Shown here: in pieces, positions 1 to 5,120 of the stretch
How the letters are laid out: each line of letters begins with the position of its first letter
Numbering within the stretch: the first letter of the stretch is position 1
From: Burkholderiales bacterium
Lineage (GTDB): Bacteria > Pseudomonadota > Gammaproteobacteria > Burkholderiales > Burkholderiaceae_E
Length of the DNA stretch: 5,120 nt
Direction: 5' to 3'
Assembly (NCBI GenBank): GCA_020348765.1
Contig: CP070753.1
Coordinates: 770,740-775,859, forward strand
Translations under genes and position numbers: made by a program
Notes under the pieces: model-generated
The model's database searches: none
Told to the model about the DNA's origin: nothing
Seen by the model: only the letters and a program-made list of their open reading frames with translations

Positions 1-2169
1 GCCCTGGAAGCCACCGGGCATCAGGTCGCGCACGCGCGGCAGGTTCATCACGCGCACCGGCTCCAGGTCGTACAGCACCTGGGCGGCCGTGATGTCGAAG
101 TGCACGCCCCACGAGTAGACCGCGCCGTCCTGGTCGCCGCCCTCGATCAGCGCGACGAACAGCCCCTGCTCGGTCATGACCTTGCGCACGCGCGCGGTGC
201 CGTTGGGCAGCCCGTCCACGCGCGTGGCCACGGTGCGACCGGCCTGAACGCCGGTGACCTCGCCCAGCGTCTCGGGCTGCGGCGCCGGGAAGCTGCCCCA
301 GGTCCAGACCGAGCCGTCGTTCCTGAGCGCGATCGCATCGTTGTCGCGCGCGGCGATCTGCACGATGCCGCACAGCGGCCCTTCGGTCGAGAGCACCTGC
401 GCCGGCGATGCGCGCACGCCGTCGGCCGTGCCGTCACCGAGGGTGCCGAAGCCCCAGCTCGAACCCCACGAAACCACGCAACCGTCCTCGAGCAACGCGA
501 ACGACGACGCGTTGGCCGCGGCGATCGCAAGCGCCCCCGAGGGCAGCGGCACCGGCATCGGCGTACTCGAACGCGGCACGGCACCGCTGCTCGCACCCTG
601 ACCCAGCTGCTCGTAGGCATTGTCGCCCCAGGCCCAGACGCTGCCGTCGGCCATGCGCGCAACCGTGTGCGCATAGCCGCCCGCGATGTGCGTCAGGATT
701 CCCGGCAGCGTGATCAGACGCGCACCGACTGCGGTCGGCACCTGCGTGCCGTCACCCAGCTCGCCGTTGGTGTTGTCGCCGACGGCCATGATGGTGGACG
801 TGGAATCGAGCGAGTCGGTCTTGATGAACAGCGCGCCGCTGCCCATGTTGCCGTACACCATGAACGCGCGCCGGCCCTGCGACGGGCTCACGTACAGCGT
901 CTCCTCGCCCGGGCTGCGCTCGGTGCTGGTGGTTTCGGTCGCGATCGCGATCGTGCCCGCGGCGCCGCTGGGCTGCAGCCGCGCGTCGAAGTAGTAATCG
1001 TCGTAGCGGGTGTTGCCGAAACCGACCAGGTTCGGCAGCCGGCTCAACGTGTCCGAATTGCCGTAGCGCCCGGTCTGCTGGGCCAGCGCCGAGCTGATCT
1101 CGGTCGTCAGCGTGGCCGGGTCGTAGGTGCGCTGTCCCGGCGAGGCCACCGACGCGCCCTGGCGCTGCGCGTCGAGCCGCCCGTCGGCGAGGTCGGCGGA
1201 CAGCTGCCGGATCGCGGCCAGCGTGGGCGCCGACAGGCCGGTGTTGTACATCGCCGCCTGCTTGGAGAACGCGACATTGGCCAGGCCGTAGATGCCGCGC
1301 GCGGTGTACTGGATCTCTTCGCTGGGCGTCGTGTCATTGACGATGTACGGCAGACGCGTCACATCGTCGACATGCAGGTCGGAAGGCAATTGCTGATTCA
1401 GCAGCGCCTTGATGCGCTCGTTCGCGGCCGCGATGGTTTCGATGGCCGGAGTCGAGCCGCCGCCCCCGGTGAATCCACCACAGAATTCCAGCGGCGCGCT
1501 GCCGCCCTGGCAGGCCTGCGCCAGTTCGTAGGCCGCATCGGAAAACGGCGTCACGCCGATGTTCTTGGTGATGCGCGGCACGATCGCGCGCACGATCTCG
1601 CCGGGGCCGAACGGCACGTACGTGTTCTTGCCCTCGTCGAAGTAGGTCGCGCCCGCCTGGCCGTGGATCTCGACCAGCAGCGCGCCGGTGTAGTCGGCGC
1701 CTGGCCGCGCCGTGACCATGCCGCTCTGGTCGTCGGTCAGCGCACGTCCCAGCTCGGTGCCGTCCGGGAACTTGACGATCACCAGCGTGCCGCGGAACTG
1801 GCCGAGCGCGCCGCCGATGCCGATGCCGCCGTCGCCGTCGGCGCCATCGCCCACGCCGCCCTCGCCTTCGATCGCGAAGTCGAAGTCCCCGTTGAATCCC
1901 GAGACGACGAACTTCTCCTCCGGCGTGCCGCCGTTGCCGCCGCCGTTGCCGCCGCCGTTGTCGCCGCCGCCGCCGTTGTCGCCGCCGCCGCCGTTGTCGC
2001 CACCGCCGTTGTCGCCACCGCCGTTGTCACCGCCGCCGTTGTCGACACCGCCGTTGCCACCACCGCCGTTGCCACCACCGGTACCGTCATCGCCGCCACC
2101 GCCGCCACAGCCGGCGATCAGCAACAACGTGGCGAAAAGAATCGCGCTCAGGCTTCGGGCATGCTTCAT
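1..2169 (-). CDS. RCC1-repeat beta-propeller lipoprotein, 3' end outside window
   Basis: Seen: 723 codons with no stop, running off the left edge, so the C-terminus is missing. Residues 1-21 are a lipoprotein signal peptide (basic start, Leu/Ile/Ala core, lipobox I-A-G-C, Cys21). Gly at +2 suggests outer-membrane sorting by the E. coli Lol rule. Residues 22-82 are a Gly/Asn/Asp linker. Residues 84-200 look beta-rich and include a Gly/Asp stretch (104-120). Residues 204-420 look largely helical, with Cys220 and Cys230 close enough to pair. RCC1 repeats follow, with W-G signatures at 514-515, 568-569, 624-625 and 687-688, and G-D-N-x-x-G-E-L-G-D-G near 464-474. RCC1 repeats form seven-bladed propellers used for protein binding; bacterial members vary in role. 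Inferred: a surface-exposed or periplasmic binding protein of unknown ligand. ATG at 2169 is chosen because it places the signal peptide first and has a GGAG eight bases upstream. The gene lies 310 bp after a co-oriented caspase-like gene. Confidence 0.9.
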   Translation of the reverse strand, partial: MKHARSLSAILFATLLLIAGCGGGGGDDGTGGGNGGGGNGGVDNGGGDNGGGDNGGGDNGGGGDNGGGGDNGGGNGGGNGGTPEEKFVVSGFNGDFDFAIEGEGGVGDGADGDGGIGIGGALGQFRGTLVIVKFPDGTELGRALTDDQSGMVTARPGADYTGALLVEIHGQAGATYFDEGKNTYVPFGPGEIVRAIVPRITKNIGVTPFSDAAYELAQACQGGSAPLEFCGGFTGGGGSTPAIETIAAANERIKALLNQQLPSDLHVDDVTRLPYIVNDTTPSEEIQYTARGIYGLANVAFSKQAAMYNTGLSAPTLAAIRQLSADLADGRLDAQRQGASVASPGQRTYDPATLTTEISSALAQQTGRYGNSDTLSRLPNLVGFGNTRYDDYYFDARLQPSGAAGTIAIATETTSTERSPGEETLYVSPSQGRRAFMVYGNMGSGALFIKTDSLDSTSTIMAVGDNTNGELGDGTQVPTAVGARLITLPGILTHIAGGYAHTVARMADGSVWAWGDNAYEQLGQGASSGAVPRSSTPMPVPLPSGALAIAAANASSFALLEDGCVVSWGSSWGFGTLGDGTADGVRASPAQVLSTEGPLCGIVQIAARDNDAIALRNDGSVWTWGSFPAPQPETLGEVTGVQAGRTVATRVDGLPNGTARVRKVMTEQGLFVALIEGGDQDGAVYSWGVHFDITAAQVLYDLEPVRVMNLPRVRDLMPGGFQG
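1927..2106 (-). repeat. Coding 15-bp repeat giving a Gly/Asn/Asp linker (residues 22-81)
   Basis: Seen: on the plus strand the core is repeated gcc/acc codon-length units punctuated by gtt-gtc, with a basic unit near gccgccgccgttgtc. Read on the minus strand it gives G-G-G-D-N units with 3- or 4-glycine variants, then G-G-G-N units toward the distal end. Almost every residue from 22 to 81 is G, N or D. All length changes are in codon steps, so the frame is preserved. Inferred: a flexible tether holding the folded domains away from the lipid anchor, with length likely to vary among strains by slippage. Confidence 0.85.
2107..2169 (-). other. Lipoprotein signal peptide with lipobox (residues 1-21)
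   Basis: Seen: the first codons give M-K-H-A-R, then a hydrophobic core ending in L-L-L-I-A-G-C, with Cys21 at 2107-2109. This matches the established lipobox consensus [LVI]-[ASTVI]-[GAS]-C. Cleavage by signal peptidase II before Cys21 would leave a lipidated N-terminus followed by glycines, with no Asp at +2. Inferred: outer-membrane anchoring. Confidence 0.9.
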
Positions 2170-2177
2170 GCGACCAT

Positions 2178-2181
2178 CTCC
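2178..2181 (-). promoter_or_regulatory. Ribosome binding site of the RCC1 lipoprotein gene
   Basis: On the minus strand GGAG is followed by eight bases and then the ATG at 2169, a normal Shine-Dalgarno spacing. It supports this start codon; a nearer ATG at 2177 is out of frame and has no signal peptide. Confidence 0.65.
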
Positions 2182-2182
2182 G

Positions 2183-2199
2183 GCGCCGAACCTCGGCGC
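2183..2199 (-). other. Leader hairpin next to the ribosome binding site
   Basis: Seen: a perfect 7-bp inverted repeat, GCGCCGA - GGT - TCGGCGC on the minus strand, ending one base before the GGAG. In the mRNA it would form a short, strong GC stem. Inferred: it could affect ribosome access or mRNA 5' stability. In DNA this GC-rich such short palindromes also arise by chance, so a function is unproven. Confidence 0.4.
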
Positions 2200-2221
2200 G
2201 ATCGAATTGTAGAGTCGGGCA

Positions 2222-2251
2222 ATGATGTGACCCCGACAAGACAAAAGTCAA
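2222..2251 (-). promoter_or_regulatory. Candidate sigma70-type promoter for the RCC1 lipoprotein gene
   Basis: Seen on the minus strand: TTGACT (2251-2246, five of six matches to the -35 consensus), an 18-bp spacer, then CATCAT (2227-2222, four of six to the -10). A better -10-like TACAAT lies at 2211-2206, but it is 34 bp from TTGACT and has no good -35 at normal spacing. This is the most AT-rich patch between the two genes, which fits a promoter. The predicted transcript would start some 45 bases upstream of the ATG. Confidence 0.4.
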
Positions 2252-2268
2252 CGGCGCACGCGGCGCCG
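2236..2268 (-). terminator. Possible intrinsic terminator of the caspase-like gene
   Basis: Seen on the minus strand: CGGCGC - CGCGT - GCGCCG (6-bp GC stem, 5-base loop, 2268-2252), followed by a T-rich but interrupted stretch (TTGACTTTTGTCTTGT). It lies 212 bp after the caspase-like stop codon. The stem is short and the T tract broken, so it may be weak. It overlaps the candidate -35 box, so one of the two readings may be wrong. Confidence 0.3.
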
Positions 2269-2295
2269 ACGTCACTTGCGGGATCTACACCGGGC

Positions 2296-2445
2296 GATTC
2301 GGCGTGCCATGATGCGGCGCGTCACGATGCGGCGTGCCATGATGCGGCGTGCCATGATGCGGCGCGCCATGATGCGGCGCGCCATGATGCGGCGCCCACC
2401 GATCCGGCACGCACCGATCCGGCACGCGTCGATTCGAGCGGCGAC
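2296..2445. repeat. Intergenic tandem array of a 15-bp unit
   Basis: Seen: head-to-tail copies of plus-strand unit gatgcggcgYgccat. Copies start at 2296, 2311, 2326, 2341, 2356, 2371, 2386, 2401 and 2416; a degenerate tenth starts at 2431. Copies at 2326 and 2341 are identical (T variant), and those at 2356 and 2371 are identical (C variant, containing the palindrome GGCGCGCC). Those from 2386 onward drift toward gatccggcacgcacc. The pattern looks like recent central duplication with older, decayed copies at the right. The array fills nearly half of the gap between the genes. Its function is unknown; a protein-binding array or a neutral minisatellite are both possible. Confidence 0.9.
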
Positions 2446-2479
2446 AGGCGCGGCGTCGCGCGGTCGCTACCGGCGCGCG

Positions 2480-5120
2480 TCACGTCTCGATGACCCGGGC
2501 GATTGCGAAGTCGGGCACGCCGACCGGCGCGATCGTCACCGGCGTCTGCCTTCCGTCGGTGAGACGCCTGACGGCTTCGCTGACATAGGCGTCGAGCCCC
2601 TTGAACGTGATGCGCCCAGTCTTGAACAGGTCGGCCCGCCCACGCAGCCCCTCGACCAGCGCACGCGTGAACGCGCCGTTGCCCCACTCGTCCTTCTCCT
2701 CGGACTCCTGGCGTCCCGAGCTCGAAGCGAACACGACCACGCCGTTCTCGGCCGAGGCCAGGTCGTTGGCGAGCCGGGCCAGCTCACGACTGGCGCTGCG
2801 CAAATTGCCGATCACGTTGCCGGCGAAGCAGGTGTCGAAGAAGAACAGTGCGCGCCCGCGCATCTGGCGCAGCGTGTCCCGGATTCCGACTTCGGACACG
2901 CCGGTGGCGCGCAGTCGCTCGTGGTCGCCCTCCCAGGGCATGAAGTAATAGCGGCCGTCGGGCGCGTTGAAGCCGTGGCCGGCCAGGAACAGCATGCCCA
3001 CATCATCCGGACCGACGCTCGAAGCGAGCCACTGCAGGCCGGCGAGGATGGTCTCGCGCGTGGCTTCCGAGTCCGTCAGCGAGCGCACCTGCACCGATCG
3101 GTACAGGCGCCCCTCCTGGCGCTCCAGCGCAGCCGCGAAGTCACGCGCGTCCTTGGCCGGCAGGCCCAGGCGGTAAGCCTCGCGCTGGTAGTTCGAGATG
3201 CCGACCGACAGCACGAACAGGCGCGGCTCGCCGGGCGATGCCGCCGCCGCGGCGGCCGCAGCCGCTTCTGCCGGCTTGCCCTTGATGCGGAACACCAGTG
3301 GCTCGGACACGCCGAAGCGGTCGCGCGCGATCACCTGCACCACGGACTCGCGCGACGGCAGCGACAGTTGCGCGAGCGCGCGCGACTTGCCGTCGAAACG
3401 CGCCGGCAGCTTGAGCGATTTCGGGTCCACCGGTCGGCCGTCGACCCGAACCTCGATCGAAACCGCCGCGCCGGTCGATGTCGAGCGGATCGTGAACGGG
3501 ATGCTGACCTCGCCGGCGCCGGCCTGCAGCTCGGTGCTGTCGAGTGCCGACAGCGCGGGCGGCAACGCGTCGAACGTGACCTTGATTGGCTCGAGCGACG
3601 GGATCTCGGACGGCGGCACGACCGCGGTGATCTGCGTGGGCGGCGCGGGCGGCGGCGATGGTGGCGGCAACGGCTGGTCCTGAACCGAAGGCGGCTTGAC
3701 CTGGCCCGTGACCGGTGGCGGCGACGATTGCGGCGGTGCCGGCGGCTTCGCCGTCAGCGACGGATCGGGCGCCTCGGGCTTCGCCGAAGGCGTCTCTGCC
3801 GGCGCCCCTGCAGGCGTCTCGGTCGTCGCCGGTGGCACGGCAGCGGGCGGCGCCGGCTGCGGCGCTGGACCCGGCTGTGCCGGCTGCGGCGCCACGCTCG
3901 GCACCGGCGGCGGCAGCGTCTGCGCCGGCGTCATGGTGGGCGAGGTCAGCGCGGCGATCACGACCTGATTGGCCTGGCGCACCGCCGCGGTCACGTCGCG
4001 GGTCTCGAACACGCGATCGATGACGTCCGGCCGGTTGAAGTCGGACCGGAAACGGTTCAGTGAATAGAAATCGGCCGCCGCGTCGACCCCGCGGTTCACG
4101 GCCCACCCGACCAGACGATCGGCGCCGACACTGGCATCGAAGTAGCCGCTCGGCGTCCAGACGGCCCACCGGCCGTCGCGCGTCGCCAGCAGCGTCAGCA
4201 GCAGCGCGCCATCGCGCGCGCGCCACCAGCGCAGCGTGCCGTCGGACATCCCGGTCACGAGCATCGCGGCATCGGCGCTGACGTTGATCGAGCGGATCTC
4301 GGCCTCGGTGGCCACGCGCCACACGACCGCGCCCGAGGCGTCGATGCGCAGCAGCGCCCGCGACGTTCCCAGGAACGCGTCGTCGCCGTCGGGCGGATAC
4401 GCGATCGCGCGCGAGACTTCGCCAGGCGTCATCTCGACGGCGCGACCGTTGACCTTCGGGTCGCGCACGTTCTCCCAGGTGTCCCCGCCGAACACGCCAC
4501 GGCGCGTCTTCGGCGCCTGCGTCTGCGCGCCGCCACCGAGCGTGACCACGCGCCGGTCGAAATCGAAGCTCGCCGGCTCGGTGCCGTTGGTGAACGTCCA
4601 GGCCACGGTGCGCCCGCGCGCATCCAGCCCGAGGTTGGTCGGCCCGCGCAGGTCCGGGATGTTGCCGGCCACGCGCAAGCGACTGCGCTCGGCATCGACC
4701 ACGCCCCACGAGCCGTCGAAGGACGCGTACACGACCGCGCCGCCGGGCAGCACGTCGAAGTCGAACACGCTGTCGCGCGCCAGCCGCTGCTCGCCGAGCA
4801 GCGCCCCCGAATTGGCCTCGTGCACATAGACCGGGAACAGCCGCTCGCGGTCGTACGACGTGCCGCCGACGAAAAGGCGTGCGCCGTCGGCCGACCAGGC
4901 CACGCTGAACAGGTTGCCGGCCTCGCGCCGCGGCGCCTCGAGCCGGGCCAGGCTGCGGCCGCTGGCGAGCTCGATGATCTCCGGCGTGTCCCGGTACGCA
5001 TTGAAGCCGACCGCGAGCCGGCTGCCGTCGGGCGAGAATGCCAGGCCGACCGGCTCGCGGCCCGCGACCCGCAGCACGCGTTCGGAACTCATCGCGCCGC
5101 CGGCGGCGCGGTACAGGCGC
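2480..5120 (-). CDS. WD40-propeller caspase-like peptidase (C14/orthocaspase type), 5' end probably outside window
   Basis: Residues are numbered from the ATG at 5092. Seen: degenerate WD40 blades at 12-308 (A-F-S-P-D-G at 18-23, a W-W blade end at 289-290); an aromatic module at 309-363 (W-A-V-W-T-P-S-G-Y-F-D-A-S, then D-R-L-V-G-W and F-N-R-P-D-V-I) that I recall from proteobacterial WD40-caspase proteins; a Pro/Ala linker at 382-502; an Ig-like beta region at 503-605; Ala610-618; and a caspase-like domain from 624 to the end. The catalytic pair is His706 (A-G-H-G-F) and Cys755 (D-T-C-F-A-G), 49 residues apart as expected for C14. Asp753 before the Cys site and the acidic S-S-S-G-R-Q-E-S-E-E segment resemble metacaspases, which prefer Arg/Lys; specificity here is inferred. 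The frame stays open to 5120, upstream codons read like a blade end (R-L-Y-R-A-A-G-G), and the 5092 ATG lacks a clear ribosome binding site. The true start is therefore probably upstream. Location in the cell cannot be judged without the N-terminus. Confidence 0.92.
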   Translation of the reverse strand, partial: RLYRAAGGAMSSERVLRVAGREPVGLAFSPDGSRLAVGFNAYRDTPEIIELASGRSLARLEAPRREAGNLFSVAWSADGARLFVGGTSYDRERLFPVYVHEANSGALLGEQRLARDSVFDFDVLPGGAVVYASFDGSWGVVDAERSRLRVAGNIPDLRGPTNLGLDARGRTVAWTFTNGTEPASFDFDRRVVTLGGGAQTQAPKTRRGVFGGDTWENVRDPKVNGRAVEMTPGEVSRAIAYPPDGDDAFLGTSRALLRIDASGAVVWRVATEAEIRSINVSADAAMLVTGMSDGTLRWWRARDGALLLTLLATRDGRWAVWTPSGYFDASVGADRLVGWAVNRGVDAAADFYSLNRFRSDFNRPDVIDRVFETRDVTAAVRQANQVVIAALTSPTMTPAQTLPPPVPSVAPQPAQPGPAPQPAPPAAVPPATTETPAGAPAETPSAKPEAPDPSLTAKPPAPPQSSPPPVTGQVKPPSVQDQPLPPPSPPPAPPTQITAVVPPSEIPSLEPIKVTFDALPPALSALDSTELQAGAGEVSIPFTIRSTSTGAAVSIEVRVDGRPVDPKSLKLPARFDGKSRALAQLSLPSRESVVQVIARDRFGVSEPLVFRIKGKPAEAAAAAAAAASPGEPRLFVLSVGISNYQREAYRLGLPAKDARDFAAALERQEGRLYRSVQVRSLTDSEATRETILAGLQWLASSVGPDDVGMLFLAGHGFNAPDGRYYFMPWEGDHERLRATGVSEVGIRDTLRQMRGRALFFFDTCFAGNVIGNLRSASRELARLANDLASAENGVVVFASSSGRQESEEKDEWGNGAFTRALVEGLRGRADLFKTGRITFKGLDAYVSEAVRRLTDGRQTPVTIAPVGVPDFAIARVIET
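3587..3949 (-). other. Pro/Ala-rich low-complexity linker in the caspase-like protein (residues 382-502)
   Basis: Seen: about 120 residues dominated by Pro, Ala, Gln, Thr and Ser, with P-P-P runs at both ends, joining the WD40 part to the Ig-like and caspase parts. It has no hydrophobic segment long enough to cross a membrane. Inferred: an extended, disordered spacer letting the sensor propeller and the protease move independently; it could also be a self-cleavage region, though it has few Arg/Lys residues. Confidence 0.75.

Larger units (their letters stand above)
2170..2479. other. Intergenic region between the two minus-strand genes
   Basis: This 310-bp stretch has no convincing gene. From right to left it holds: about 35 bp after the caspase-like stop codon with no recognisable signal, the 15-bp tandem array, then a 75-bp patch with the hairpin/T-rich element, the candidate promoter boxes, the leader hairpin and the ribosome binding site. 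Open frames crossing it on both strands exist because the repeat unit is a multiple of three and lacks stop codons in several frames. Confidence 0.7.

Noticed and set aside
2087..2275. 62-codon minus-strand frame overlapping the lipoprotein start
   Set aside because: It covers the promoter patch and then the signal-peptide codons in a different frame. No ribosome binding site or domain was seen.
2296..2445. CRISPR array
   Set aside because: The units are directly abutting 15-mers with no spacers, so this is a simple tandem repeat.
100..2493. 797-codon plus-strand open frame
   Set aside because: It is antisense to the RCC1 lipoprotein gene, has no recognisable domain, is dominated by Arg, Ala and His, and runs through two tandem repeats. 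High GC makes long antisense frames common.
2322..2687. 121-codon minus-strand frame with S-W-R-A-A repeats
   Set aside because: The first part is a shadow of the caspase-like C-terminus and the rest is the tandem array translated; nothing indicates a real protein.
2480..3223. CHAT-type (TPR-linked) protease
   Set aside because: The His and Cys contexts and the C-terminal T-P-V-x-x-x-P-V-G-V-P-D-F ending fit the Peptidase C14 group better, and the partner domain is WD40 with no TPR repeats.
2276..4063. 595-codon plus-strand open frame starting in the 15-bp array
   Set aside because: Its start is repeat-derived (M-M-R-R-A units) and the rest is antisense to the caspase-like gene, with Arg-rich low-complexity sequence and no domain.
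3141..4709. 522-codon minus-strand open frame
   Set aside because: It lies in another frame within the caspase-like gene; its Arg/Ala/Gly-rich product is a shadow of that coding sequence.

Overview
The window is very GC-rich DNA. It carries two large minus-strand genes, both cut by the window edges, separated by a 310-bp intergenic region. The high GC, the classical lipoprotein signal peptide, and the Gly-rich RCC1 and WD40/caspase protein styles suggest a Gram-negative bacterium, most likely a high-GC proteobacterium (Burkholderiales-like). That placement is inferred from protein style; no taxonomic marker is present.

Right part (2480-5120, minus): a multidomain WD40-propeller/caspase-like peptidase (clan CD, family C14, orthocaspase/metacaspase type). 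Reading 5' to 3' it has about six degenerate WD40 blades, a conserved aromatic hinge module, a linker of about 120 residues rich in Pro and Ala, an Ig-like beta domain, a nine-Ala tract, and a C-terminal p20-like domain with an intact His/Cys pair. The reading frame stays open to the right edge and blade-like sequence continues past the first in-window ATG, so the true start is probably outside the window.

Middle (2170-2479): an intergenic region dominated by nine to ten tandem copies of a 15-bp unit. To its left lie a GC hairpin followed by a T-rich stretch (possible terminator of the peptidase gene), a candidate promoter overlapping it, a leader hairpin, and a ribosome binding site for the next gene.

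Left part (1-2169, minus): an outer-membrane-type lipoprotein. It has a signal peptide with lipobox, a 61-residue Gly/Asn/Asp linker encoded by a second 15-bp repeat, a beta-rich Asp/Gly domain, a helical middle region, and at least four RCC1 propeller repeats. The frame is open at the left edge, so the C-terminus is missing. Its complementary strand holds a 797-codon open frame (100-2493, plus) that is a compositional shadow.

The two genes are co-oriented, peptidase first. The 310-bp gap and the terminator and promoter candidates argue for separate transcription, so a joint function is not established. No RNA genes, mobile elements or CRISPR arrays were recognised.
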